Of a DNA stretch of 64,000 nucleotides, positions 42,501 to 57,500 are shown in pieces. The notes beneath the pieces are model-generated. The model was given only the letters and a program-made list of their open reading frames with translations. It was not told the DNA's origin and did no database searches. The position numbers were made by a program, and so were the translations under genes. How positions within the stretch are numbered: the stretch's first letter is position 1; each line of letters begins with the position of its first letter. Source of the DNA: Siphonodentalium dalli (taxonomy: Eukaryota > Mollusca > Scaphopoda > Gadilida > Siphonodentaliidae); assembly GCA_032622095.1 (NCBI GenBank), contig CP136067.1, positions 42,511,549-42,575,548 on the forward strand, written 5' to 3'.

Positions 42501-45500
42501 ATACGTCATTAGGTTTGGAAAGACGAACGCGTAATGTTTTGGGCGCATTTGGACTCGCGCAGGATTGACTTAATACATCATCGGGTTTCAACATGAAGAG
42601 AAATTGTTCCTATTAACTTTTGCCAAGGGTGCTATTGGGTATTTTGGGCTGATCTTGTCACGATACACTTTTCGATTTAAATATATTTACAAAAGTGGCT
42701 TTTTCGCTAAATGTATATAAATATAAGGATTAACTGTCATGTGGACTATTTTTATGGAGATGTAACGGTGAGGTAAGTGGACATAACTTGTATGTAAAAC
42801 CCTTCGGGTTTTACACAAGTTATGTCCACTTACCTCACCGTTACATCTCCATAAAAACAGTCCACATGACAGTTAATCCTTATATATATACCTTGTTGTT
42901 TGTATCCTTCATATAGCACATGGGTGTATTTTGCACTAATACATGGCTCAAATTCATTCATATGGTGTTGAGTATAATAGAAAATGGTCTTATACATGGC
43001 CGGATTTAGTATTCAGTACCCCTTTAAGTTTGATGTTCTTGATATAACATTATTCGCTCTGTTGTTTACCAAATTGCGTATAAATGCATTTGTTGTATAC
43101 AGTCATTTATTCCAATTGTTTGTCGAGCTCACTGGTACATTTAATGTTGCCGATTTCGAAGCACATTTTCGTTACAATAACTGGACTGCGAGTCCAAGTC
43201 AAAGGGCTAGTGCCGATTTCATTGTTTGTTTATCGTGATTATCAGTTTAAATATTCTTGTGTTTAACCATGTGTTTTGCGAGTCAAAGTTGGATAAGTAA
43301 TTGTGTTCTATTTTCCCGGTTTGTTGAAGTTATTATAATAGCATTCACTTTTTAAATAATCTTGTGTTAATAATACGTTGTTCGCGTGTATTTCTTCGAT
43401 TGACTGTTTTATAATATCAGCTTCCACCAACAATTCGATATAATTCAGTTGCGGATTTTCAAATTGATGTTTGCGCTGAACTGTTAACAAAAACTTTGTA
43501 TTCTCAGCCGGGGATAAATTTGGTACTTCTCTTCTCTCCTGCATTTGCAAATTTCATGAGATGGCAAGACAAAACAATGTGTATACGCTTGTGTACGGCG
43601 TACAATGTATTTTAGCCCATATGTTCATTATATATTTCATTAAAAACACCATAAAGCATGCTTGAGTTATACTTATTTCAAACACAAATTAAAGAGACAT
43701 CATGTCTTCGCGATTAATGTTGTTTTATGAAATGGAAAGCACAGGACGATATGTGCATACTTTATTCCTAGACTGATTATATGTATTCCCCGAGTTACGA
43801 GAATCTGACGTTGTAATTTTATAATGATTGTTTGCAAAGAAAGCATCCAACTTGAGCAAAATTCATGCAGGGTTTGTTTATAAACAATGACTCTAGAATC
43901 GCCATGATATTCAAATTTGGATTTGCATATAAGAACAAAATATGTTCGTCTAGTTTGTCATGTTCTCTCTATCTGTGTGGATTGTTTGCCGTTGTAACGC
44001 TTAACCCGTCGTCCATCGCGAATACGTCGATTCGCTTTAAATGTACTAGATATATATAGTGTACATGCATGTTTGATCACAAATATGACATTAATGTCCC
44101 AGTTTAATTGTGGACTATACTGCCTTTTAATGTCATTAATATATATATATATACACGATTCCGATTGAAGAGTTGAAGAGATTGATCCATCAAAGTATGT
44201 TGGGCAGAACAGAGAACGATGTTATTGCATACAACTGGTATACTTTCATTTTAGAAATAAACGGTGGGTTCAATGGAGTCACGAGATTTGGATATCGAAA
44301 ACAAATCAACGCACATTATGAGCCACAAGGAGTTTCATACAAAGTCTGCGATTGTTTAGGTATTCAAAACCCATAACCATGCACATTGAGTCCATTGTTT
44401 ATTACGTACATATACAATAACAAATTGTGAGCTATTATTTGCGCAAAATGTCGTATCTCCATACACGTTTTCGTCATTTAATCGTAAACGTGCGAATAAT
44501 TAGTCATGATTTTCCACACTAGTGTATATATCGATGTTTTCCATCTTATGGTCACGATTTCCAATATGTACAAACTGTTATATCCGGAAACAGACCAACC
44601 AAAATTTCAAACTCGATTTTCTCGGGAAATGGAAAAATGGACTTACGACATTATATTTCTCAGGCAACGATTTGTTTATAGACAAACACTCAGAACTACT
44701 GGATGGTCCAATGAAAATGTTCCGTTGCGCTGTGGAAGGCCAAGATCAAATTATTGGTGCAATCAACAGTTGCATTAAAATCGCACCAAATTTTATTTTA
44801 ATCGACCCATTTTATCACCAAATAAATTTTTCACCCAAGTTGTTGACATGAAACTGATGACGTCAATATGGCAACATACATGTAACTCACATGCGCTGAC
44901 TTAGTGCAGTACAGTGAAACCTGTTATGAGAGACCACCCATTTTGCCAAGGATAAATGGTCGTTCATGACAGGTGGTCGGCGACGACAGTTTTGACCTAT
45001 TTACATGTATGTATCAGTGTAGGCCTGATGTCTGCAATTGTAGATTTTTTTTATATCATGAGTGATACCCACTGGTTGAAAATAATGGAGATTATATGTG
45101 TTTTACTTAATATGTTTAATAGGTAATAAGATATACTTAATATCAACAATAATAACAAAAACAGAGTATTATACAGGTATATGCATGTTAATAAAATAAT
45201 ACGATAGAACAGCTGACCAGATAACTCGTCGGGCACGTGACAGAACTTCGTCAGAAGAAAGAAACTTTGGAAATAAAATCACTAATTGAGCATTGAAACT
45301 AGTTAATTTAATGTAACATTTTGTTGTATCTTTTGTTTAATAAATATGAATCCCTAACAGACGATCCAAGCTATGATTTGGGTAAGTATATTGCGAGAAA
45401 TCAATAAAATATTCCATGAGAAAACTGTTTTTTCCGCTGGTGGTCAGAACACCGGTAGGTACATTTTGACAAAGGTCAAGGCTGTTTCTTAGCAACTGAT

Positions 45501-48500
45501 TGGGGAACGCAACAGGGCGGAATTAGATTCAGTTAATAAATAGAGTATTTCCCCTTTGATTATAAACACAATTAAACTGGTCAGCTATTCACACACATTA
45601 ATAATTAGTCCAACGCGATTTTGCGAGCACTGTCACCATGTTCTGAAAGATCTAAAACTTTCGTACGCTCCTCTAAGCTGTGATGTGTCTAGTTATCTTA
45701 TCATATTAAAATAAGCCTATGGTACAGACAATTCCCTAAAATGCAGTTGCAGCCTAAAATAGCTTGTGTTATTCTAGACACTAAAGTCTATAGGCCTTCC
45801 TATATATAGTATTCCAAACAGCCGCGCGTGCAATAATGTTTTTAATAACTGAGATTTGAGAATAGATATGAGATAATTTTCTCTTGCGCGATTGTTAATT
45901 TCGTGTTGTAGATAGCTAGCATTAAATTGGCCTAAATTTGCAGTCGTATGCTACATTAACCCTTTACCCAACAAACCGGCCAAAACCGGCCAAATAAAGC
46001 TTCAACAGCCTAAACTATCTTCGGTCTGTCTCAATAGAACCATACAAATATGGATATCATTGGAACCGGCTCCTTGACCACATTGTGATAGTTACAGTTA
46101 TACCCTGTGCCAATGCATTCTCTTATATATGCGAGTCGACCATAGGTTGCCTCGCATATATAAGAGAATGCATTGGCCTAAAAAAAATCTTTTTTTAACA
46201 CTTTTTACCATTTTTTGTGTACCCATACCATAGTATGGTACACATAGTGTCAACGTCCGGATTGACCACTCGTCGTTCGTCCGTCCGTCCGTCTGTCCGT
46301 CCGTCTGGCCGTCCGTCCGTAGACACTTTACGTGTAATGCGATAACTCAAACATTTTTTACCTGATCAAAACCAAAATTTGTATATGGGGTTTTCAGCCC
46401 AATATACAGATCGAGTTCGAATATGGGTTTGATCCGACTTTTTTTTACAGAGTTGTGGCCCTTTTTTTACTTAGAATTCACACATTCTGCCATAACTCAA
46501 ACATTTTTTATCTAATCGGAACCAAATTTGGTGTATGAGTTTCTCAGACCAACATACAGATCGAGTTCGAATATGGGTTTGATCCGAGTTTTTTTTACGG
46601 AGTTTGGCCCTTTTTCGAATTAGAATTCATTAATTCTGCCATAACTCTAACATTTTTTATCTGATTGGAACCAAATTTGGTGTATGAGTTTCTCAGACCA
46701 ACATACAGATTGAGTTCGAATATGGGTTTGATCGGATTTTTAATGGAGTTATGGTCCTTTGACATATAATTCACACATACATGTACTTCGATAAATCAAC
46801 CATTTTTCATCTGATAGGAACCAAATTTGGTATGTGAGTTTCTCAACTCAAAATACAGAACGAGTTTGAATATGGGTTAGATCCAATTTGTTATACCAGA
46901 GATATGGCCCTTTTTAAACTAAGAATTATCCAGATTATAACCCAAGTAACTTACAATTAATGAATACCTGCTTCTCTGTGAGCAAGATAAAAGACAATAT
47001 AGTTTATTGCTTTGAGAGTTATTTATAGCCCTCATATGTTAGCTCTGTATAAGACAGAGATAGGTGATTTAACCCCTTTTACCCATTCCATGTCTTTTAA
47101 CCTTTTCCATTAAATAAATAATTATATTATTTTGATATCTCACATGGCAATTTGCAACAACATGAATAGAACTGCTTACACTATGATAGTGGTGACAGGC
47201 TCTAGAGTTTAGATGTTATATTAACCCTTCTATATTGACTCATACATTCCAATAATTTGTGTTATTACTGGTTATTATGTACATTTGTCATATACTACTT
47301 TAGATCATAACAGTATACTCTATAATTCAACATTAAATGATTCTGATCATAACAATTTATTATCGCCAAGGGATGGGTTAAACATCTGCCGATCGTGATC
47401 GGCCTCTCGTTCTTACATTCTTTAACAATTTTATAATTTTTAATGTGTTAAGCCAATGCATTCTCTTATATATGCGAGGCGACCTATGGTCGACTCGCAT
47501 ATATAAGAGAATGCATTGGCACAGGGCCGTTCTGTTGGGTAAAGGGTTAAATAAAAATCAAGTTCTATCGTTGAGAAACTTTACCAAGAAATAGTCTATT
47601 GATTAGAAAGATAATTGAATTTAATCAATCAATGAGTAATTTATTCTGATGTGGAATTTGTGAGAAAATTGTCTGAAAAGAGACAACTTTCACCAATTAC
47701 GAGAATGAAATTTTTAAAGAGGCCGACAAGTTGTTCAAACCTATTTAGAGGCCTTTTAACCCTTTACCCAACAGAACGACCCTGTGCCAATGCATTCTCT
47801 TATATATGCGAGTCGACCATAGGTCGCCTCGCATATATAAGAGAATGCATTGGCTTAACACATTAAAAATTAAAGAATGTAAGAAAAAATGGTAAAAAGT
47901 GTTAAAAAAAGATTTTTTTTAGGCCAATGCATTCTCTTATATATGCGAGGCGACCTATGGTCCACTCGCATATATAAGAGAATGCATTGGCACAGGGCAT
48001 AACTGTAACCATCACAATGTGGTCAATGAGCCTGTTCCAATGATATCCATATTTGTATGGTTTTATTGAGACAGACCCAAGATAATTTTGGCTGTTGCAG
48101 CTTTATTTGGCCGTTTTTGGCCGGTTTGTTGGGTAAAGGGTTAATTAGTACCCAATTCACATGCAACAGGAGCTTGTCGTTACAAACGAGTAAAAATATT
48201 ACTAAAAAATCAAATTATACACAAATGTTCAACTTTAACAAACGCATCACTATTGATATAAAGCATGTTAAATTGGAGTTCACAAAATCGGATAGGTCAT
48301 CACTTCTAACAGCCACTGACCAAACCTTCGGACTGTCGAACCCTCAGTCTGCCCCGCTTGCATGACTATCGGACTATAGAATCCTCGGACTATTTTACCC
48401 TCAGACTATAAAATCATCAGACTATCGTATCCCCGGACTAAAGCACTGTACCCGATATAACCTATTATATATGGTTCCGGATAGCCTCTTTCTAACACTG

Positions 48501-51500
48501 TATAGGCCTATATCGGATGATGTAAATAAAACTTTTCGAGATTGTCTTAAACATTGGGGCGAGAGCGGATGATAATCTGGCAATCGCTTTATTAAGCTAT
48601 AGGCCAATAGAGCACAATGTATTCGGACATATCTTTTGAGCTCCTATAAGCATAAATTACTCATAAGACCGTATGCTGATTTTTTTTCTTTCGACCCTTG
48701 TTGGGATCCACCCACCCACCCCCGCGTCAATTTTTTTTACCCTTTTCGGCAGTTTTTTTCGACCATTTTTGGACACCCACCCCCTTTTAACACTAAAACA
48801 GAGATTTGCGGTGAGAAATTCACTGTAAACAGCTGTATATGAATTTCTGTTCATACTATTTGTCATGGATGTTAACATTGACATGTAAATACCTGGTAGG
48901 AACAAGTCATTTTGGGGTCATTCGGCCAAAAAAACTTGGCTGCCAGTGGCCATCTTGGATTAAAATAACAACACAATAACTGCCTGCAGTCAGTTTAGCA
49001 GTTAGAATTACATTAGTTCTCTTATTCTAAGGTGTTTTTAGCCAAACTCATTGCAAAAACAATAAAAAAAATTTGTTTCACCCACCCCGGCATACATGCC
49101 CGGAAATCCCCCCCCCCTGACAAGACTGCAACTCTAGTGAAAGTACTTATTCACAGTAACACATGACTGAAGTGACTGTGCATCAATTGACGTAAAAAAT
49201 GTTTAGTTTAGCATGGTGCCAGTCCCATGTTGACGTCAGCTCCTATGACCTGATGGAGAAGCGATCGCTTTCTTTCCATTTTTTCAGACTTCATTAAATG
49301 GCTTGTATCTAACTTATTTGAGATCAAGCGTGCGTAACGGTTTTTGCCTTTTGTAGTTTTAGGGTGCTTATTCGCATATATTAGCCAAACATATAAAGAA
49401 TTAAAGAACATTTATTTTTTTGCTCAGTTGCCTTAAAAATAATTCAGCTTTATCTGATTGCAGAAATCATGAAACATTTATACTGGATAGTACAGTGACT
49501 TGGTGAAAAAGTCACCCTTCATATTTGTTCTTAGACTTGAAATGACAGCATATTGTAATCATGCATCAATTATGCTCTCTTTTTCAGAACTGCCTAGGGA
49601 TTATGTATACAGTGTACATAGAGAACCTACAGTATCAACTCGAAACACTCATCGGGAACATGCTCGGCTGTGTTCAGGTGCCACCACAAGGTCAGACCCC
49701 ACCTTATTTGGCACAGTACATTATATAATTTTAGTTAATGATTGATTTTTGAATTTGGAATACAACCCTTTCTTTTCTAATTAATACTTGACAAATAGTT
49801 ACCGTCTTAATATTCAGATAATAAGTTCAAGAAATGGCTACAGTTGAACTTATTATCTGAACATTTCCCATCATTTTGCATTATAACTCAATTATCAATT
49901 GTCAGACTTAGTGCTGGGTGGTATTTAAGCATAAAAATACCGCGGTAATCTTAAAACCATACCGCGGTATACGGTATCACATGGATTCATGACAAGGTAT
50001 GCTGATCTCAAATACAGGTACCGTAATAATTGTGAGTTATGGAAGCAATTCATTCAGCGAATACATCCAAGAGCTTTGAAATAACCCCCGCTGACTCTCA
50101 CAGAGCACGTGCTGTTAAGTGATATTGGAATGTTCCGCCGGGTGTGAATATGTATAATGTTTTTATTAAATGCCGGGAAATAAGGTGTATTACTTTCAAA
50201 GTATTTAACTTGTAGACTTATTCATTTCCCAGTTGAATTATTATAAATCATACATATAAATCCACGTTTATGAACGTGATCAATCATTCCCCTCGATAAC
50301 ACCCTGGGAAATAATGAGCTGTCCCACTCATTCAATGGTTTAAAAATAGCTCAGAATGATGCAATCATAACTGGCAATATTTATAATATTGGGCTGGATT
50401 TTGTCCCCGGTAGGAATGCAATGCATTTTTTGGCGAATGTCATCAGGAAAGAAGTGACATAAGTGAAGAATGAACAGTTTCTTTCAACTGAAAGATAACT
50501 ATGGTGAAGAGAAACCAAGTAGTTTCTTTGTATTCCAATAAAGGTAAACCACAATGTACCCGGTAATGGGCCGGTAAGACCTGTAACCACGATAAGGTTT
50601 ACCGATTATGGAAAAAAAATAACGGTAACGGTATTGAAAATCTTACCGATTATAATTGGTATACCGAAATACCGCCCAGCACTAGTCAGACTTTAATGTT
50701 ATTTGGAATGCTAATAGACCAGGATTGATAGAAGGATATGACAGGTTTTGTCCATATCTTATATGAGTTGAGTTTTTAAAAAACTCCTTCACAACAATAT
50801 CTCGATCGAATACGAAAAGCAGGTTTGTCCGATTTGTCTTACCTGAGTTACGGCCCTTGGGTTTGATTATTTTATGACTGTTAGCGCAATTACTTGAACA
50901 AACGTCAACCGATTCCATTCATATTTTCGCCTTTCATGCCATTAATATATCTCGGTCAAGTTTGAAAATTAGGTTTTTGCAATATTTTTTACCTGAATAA
51001 TGACCCTTAGTTTGTCTATCTATTAGCACAATAATTCGAACAACCGTCAACAGATTCTATTCATATTTGATATTTTGACCTTTCAAAACAATATCTCGAT
51101 TGAGTTCAAAAAACAGTTTTGTCTGATGTTTTTTTATCTTACTTATGGCCATTTAGCGTGATAACTCAACCAAATACCATCATGTTATTTACTAGTTTTA
51201 CCTCAGTTACAGCCGTTATATTAGTTCTGATTTATGGTTCCTTAGTTTGTAATTATGCAGTTTACAGTTAGTTGTTAATCTTGTTGAGATATTAATTTTA
51301 CCGTATAATCTGCAGACCATTTCTTCTGTGATCATGCATGTGACACTCAGGGATGGATCCAGCGATTTTTTGGGGACACTTGTTTTGGGACCATGATATG
51401 CCGAAGGCATATCCCAAGGGCCGTAGGCCCGAGATGGGGGTAGGTACGGGAGGGGGTCGCCCCCTCCCTTATGTGCAGCATTAAAGATCCCGCATAAATG

Positions 51501-54500
51501 CACTGGCTTACAAGGTCAAGATAAAGGCCAATGTATTATCTTATATATGCAAGGCTCCTTAGATGGGAGACTCTCATTTATATAAGAGAATGCATTGGCA
51601 CAGGATTTTTGCAAAATTTCAAGAAGCCCCAGTCATGAAAGGGTTAAAATATTTCTCACTGGACACTTGATTAAGCAAATAAAGGCTCTATATCAACTGT
51701 ATGTTGATGATTTGCATTGCATGTTGTTGAATTATAATACTAATAGAAGATTTCCTTCAAAATATAGAAAATTCAGCTTTAATAAAACTATCCACTTGCA
51801 ATTTGGGGACATTTAGGCCACCAGAGTTTGGGCGCCCAAACCTGTAACAGGTATCAAAAGAGCCCTGGATCCTTCCCTGGTGACACTATCAATAAATTTA
51901 AATGTACACCCCAGTCGTGCAGTTTGTGAAAATGTGGCACGTAATGTACATCTATGTAGGCTTATATCCATCCTGATAATGCTACTTACCAGTTAATAAT
52001 TAATCATAAAATACCAGTCTGATAAATATCCAGACTCCGTCTCACTTCTATCAACTAGTCGATTAATATGAGACTGCATCTGTGCTTGAGTCAGATTGAT
52101 AATACTTTTTTTTTAAAGATGTTTTTATTCAGACAATACATCATAGTATTTATAGAATATAGATGTATTTCATCAATAGTATGTATAGAATATAGATGTA
52201 TTTCATCATCCTGGTACAAAAAATGCAAAAATTTGACAATGATCGGGATAAATTGGATATTAAACAAATATTCAAATTTGGGTTCGTTTCGGTGACGACC
52301 CCGAATCTAGCCAGCGAGATTGATCTCAAATTGAATCTTGAATATTCACAGGGCCCTTTGGCAACATCAACAGACTCAACACAAAGTATTTCTGACTTGT
52401 ATTCAACATATGGTATACAAAAAGTATGTATTCAATGGCTGTTACATGACATGTGCATGGAATAAATTATTTTATCCAGGGAATATATACTGGTTACTTT
52501 CATAATTTCGAGTCCAGATTCCTTGCAGTGATGTTGTCACCTCATATACTCAAACTGGAGGTGGCAAATGTCCTGTGTGTAATAAAGCTAAATAGTAAAG
52601 CTAGCCATGATGTTGACTATAAATGGCTAGAGAAACTTATATGATCCACATTCTATGAGCTCTCCATGTAAAAAGGTACTGAGTTCTGCAGAAACAGCAT
52701 CTTATAATTTATGGCATTTTACGCGTTATTTTGTTTCAGGTGGACCACAAGTGAGATACTCAATCGGAGCTGGAGATCGCCAGGCCTTGCAGCCATCACT
52801 TAGCCCCACATTGCCTGCTACAAATACTGCTGTTGCGACTCTGTTCGCTAACCTTGGTAAGTAGAACTTGTTTACATTTTAGGCATTTTATTTTTTTATT
52901 ACTTGGTTATTACTTTGGCTCAAAGGCAGGGTTCGCGCTGGCCCAAAATTTCCAGGTGCCAACAATGTTGCCATTTGCATTATTTTTAGAGCCACTTTAT
53001 ACTTTCTGTTGCCACTTTTTTTCCGACCAATATTTCTTGGAGCCACTATGCCATTAAATATATTTAATTACCATTCTTTTAGTAACAATAATGATGAACA
53101 TAAATGGTAGAGTTACATCCCATTTTAAACAATCGGATATCCTCGGAAATTTCCGGCAATGCCGTACTTGTGACGTATCGGATACAATTGTGTGTGAAAA
53201 TGACAGAAATGAATGATAGAGTTACTCCCCGTTGTACATAGCGTGATATTTAAATATAATTTGAAACATAGTATACATACCTTTGGTTAGCTCGTGTTTC
53301 AGAATAAGATCTTTCTTCATGATACTACAACCAGTTACGAACATGTTGTTAACATTCGCAGCACGGCATGTAGAACAGTATATAACATTTTTGTCTCCAT
53401 CGAATGATAGCCATTCGCGAGATATTTTCCACTCATTTCAGAATTTTCGTTTTGGCGAACTTGCAACTTTTTGTGGCGTTCTCGTGACATTGGACACTAG
53501 TATGTTGCTCGGTTTAGGTGGTGTAGCACACGTCGATGTTAAATCAACCACTGTGTTTGGACTATCGGTATTATCTGAATGTTCGAAGAAATCAGTAACT
53601 TTCTTCATTTTAGGAGGATGTTACGTGTCTGATGCATTGTTGCTAAAAACTAACTTGCGCTTACGATTCATATTTGTTGTATGTCACAGTTTGTGAAAAC
53701 TCAGCTACGAATGACATATTGTTGTTGTACATTTTACGTAAACTTGTACATTTTTCTAATTTTGTTATGTCTGGATTAATATTCCCTTTGGCGGAAATAA
53801 AAAAAACAAAAACTAGAATTTATTTTTATTAACAAACAGCTTTTGTATTGGGTAGGGAAATCAGTAAACCAAGCAATAAAAAATAAAATGCCTTAAGATT
53901 TAACCCTTTACCCAACAGAACGGCCCTGTGCCAATGCATTCTCTTATATATGCGAGTCGACCATAGGTCGCCTCGCATATATAAGAGAATGCATTGGCTT
54001 AACACATTAAAAATTATAAAATTGTGAAAGAATGTAAGAAAAAATGGTAAAAAGTGTTAATTTTTTTTTTTTTTTTAGGCCAATGCATTCTCTTATATAT
54101 GCGAGGCGACCTATGGTCGACTCGCATATATAAGAGAATGCATTGGCACAGGGCATAACTGTAACTATCACAATGTGGTCAAGGAGCCGGTTCCAATGAT
54201 ATCCATATTTGTATGGTTCTATTGAGACAGACCGAAGATATTTTAGGCTGTTGAAGCTTTATTTGGCCGGTTTTGGCCGGTTTGTTGGGTAAAGGGTTAA
54301 GATCTAACTTCAGCTGCCAAAAGAAGGTTTATTAACCCACTCGCTTCTGATTGAATTTACCCATTTAGTAATTACTTTCTTTTCAAGATATTTTTGACCT
54401 CATGGCCTTCAACAGCTTTATGTCGAAGCAGCAGGAAATCGTAAACACATACAATCAATAATTAGTTGACTGGTAGACAGTAGGCCTGTAACGATATGCT

Positions 54501-57500
54501 TGGTCATGATACGATACGTATCGCGATACGGGACCAACGATACGATACGTATCGCGATACGCAAAATTTGATCCCACAAGTAAATAGTTATTCAAGTTCA
54601 ACACTCCAAATTTGCACAACTCTCAGATGTTATCGTAGAAAAATGAACTATACTAATTTTAGTGAACAGTATATCATTTCACAGTTGGCAGTCAGTTGCT
54701 GGAGTTTCTGACTGAAATTGAGCTTTGCTGACAATATACTCAGATATAACTATTGACAAGTAGTGTAAGCACCCAGCGACAGTTTGCCATGCACCATTAT
54801 TGGCATTAAACTATATGCCTAATAATGGCACATGACGAAATGTCGCTGGGCAGCTGGGCTCTTATACACTACTTTTTATTATGCTCATAGTTATATCTGA
54901 GTATATTGTCAGAAAAGCTAATTTTCAATCCGAAACTCATGCAACAGTGATTCAAGTCTTATTTTTTAAATTCATTTTATATTTTAATCAACAGTAATTC
55001 AACACAACAATGTTACATTTAATAGTCACAACTCAGTCTTAGCCAATTTAGAATACATACCTTGGAGACGCAGCTGACCTGATGATTTGGGAACGCTAGA
55101 TGGGCTCGCTGGGGTTGAGTTCGTCAAGTCTATAGTCTAGAATGATGTCGTTTCAAATGGTGCGACATGTTGCATATTGTTGGTCGTAACACCAGTCTTG
55201 TAACTTATGTAAGAGGTTGCCGTCGAACATAATTTGGATATCGTTTTAGTTCTGTCTGTCTTAATGCATCCATCCTCTTCAACGGTGTACGTCCCAAAAC
55301 CGAAATACTGCCAGACTTTCGACCTGTAGGCCGCTGGCGGATTGACAAGTTTTAAGCTTTGAGCAGACATCTTTCCACGGCCCACGTGTTGTTGTTTTGC
55401 CGCAGACGATATATCCAATATACTAGTTTTGATTGGTTGAAATCACAGCAGTTCATCAAATTAAACAAATCAGAGCATGGCTTACAGTCTGTGGCTAGGT
55501 TACGGAGGTCAGTCATTTCACTTCCGCCAACGTTTGTGTCAAAGGTCAAAGTGCGAGCGCACGGAAACAAACGAAATTTACAGATTTACTTCCGATAACA
55601 CTTCGTAAGCATTCACAGCTTACGGAAACGAACGAGGGGACCCGATTGACTTCGTATGGTAACTGCATGATAATAGCGGAACTGTATCGTAGTGTATCGA
55701 AATTACAGTCAAATGAATCGCGTATAGAATCGTGAATGACGAATCGCGATGCATCGAAATTGCGATGAATCGTTACAGGCCTAGTAGACAGGCCTGAAAA
55801 TAATGTGCCAGTTATTTGCAGAATGAGGTCCCCAGAGGTTTATTTAGTGACATTATGGGAGACATACACACAAATTTAAGTTCCCAGATGGTGATGTGTA
55901 CCCATTGTGGTTGTGTCTTCTGCAAATTTGGGGATACATGTATAGAGAAACTTAACTAAAAAAGAAAAGGAAACATTCTAAAGAAACTAAAAAACTTGTT
56001 AATTTGATAATAAAGATACTTTCCAGAGAAGATGAGGTCTAAGCGGAATGAGGTTCCCCGAAGGTTAATTTAGTGATGCTGGCCCACTGTGTGAGGTAGC
56101 GTCACTATATTCACCCTCTGGGGACATCATCTGCTAATGTTTGGCATATATTTGCAGTCCTTCTGGTAGAATGCGTTTGTAGAATGACTAAGAATGTTAT
56201 TGATTTTCTGTGTTTACAATGTCCTCTTGAATTGTAACCAACTGCTTCTGCATAAAGCTGATTGATGTAGGCTGTGAGGCGTAAATTTTCTTTCCGAGAG
56301 AGTGTTTTATTTCTTCCATGACAGAGAAGGTCTCTTTTGATCACATTTACAAGTACATTTGAATAATATTCTTTATTGGCTTTATTGGCTTTATCCGAGC
56401 GCATGTACCCGAGATATGGGCTCCCAATAGTTTCATTTTATCTTCTGTTAAATATTGTTTCAATGCAGTTGACATAATTACTGATTGCAGTTTACTTAAA
56501 GACATGTGGACTTATTTCATTGAATAAAACCAATCAGTTTAATAGCATAGAAATAATATCACCATTGTACGAATGAAGCTATGAACTAAGATTGTCAAAA
56601 ATTCCAACTACATCGACTACCATTTCAGACAACAAAACGATTGAATTGCGCACAAATGTAAATATTTACTACTTTATTGGGACGCTTTATTGGGCATAAT
56701 ATTACGGCAATGATTGCACCAATAATAGTCACTGCGTGTAATTCGTTTATAACAAGGATGCTGTTTTCGGTTTATATGGATAACAAATTTATGAAAATTA
56801 TTTATTTTGGCACGCTTATTTGTTATTTCGTTCGAAACACCTCAGCAGACTGTTTCACATCGCTTTAATTATGTTGTCATTATTTCCTTAATTTTTTGTC
56901 CAAGTCTATATTAAGTTAAACTTAATTTCATTCTTTGGCAATAATGCTCGGTATAAAACATTAATATTTTTAGAACTGATGGGAAAATTCCATCCTCTTC
57001 ACTGAGTGGGTTAATTCCAAGTAGAACTGTTATGGTCCCCCCAAAAAAATTGGAGGACTATTGTAATCAGCATGTCTGTCCGTCCATCCATGCATCTCTA
57101 TTATGAATGGTATGTTCTGGTACTTTTTTCTGCCTCATGAGACTTTTTGAAAGTACTACAAATTTAATGTATATTGTCTCATTATTAAGTATCACAAACA
57201 TGTTAAAATTGGATTCAGACAAAAGTCTCAATACCCCATGGACATCTTTTGACATGGAAATGTTTGGACACTCCTGGACAGATAAGATACCTTATTGTTG
57301 CGAGCCTTCAAAAAGTCATATAAACACGTAAAAGACCCGGAACATGCTTGGTCAATTTAGAATTTTTCACTAAGTTGTCAGGAGTTGTTATGGATGTTGA
57401 TTTAGAGATTGGGCCAAACCACAAAATAATTCAATTATAGACCCCCACGAATTAAAAGGATTTTACAGTCATTTGTTCATTTATCATATTAACCCTTTAC

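Noticed and set aside
44900-45000. Complete transposon starting acagtgaaacctgttatgag
   Set aside because: No second terminus or target duplication was found.
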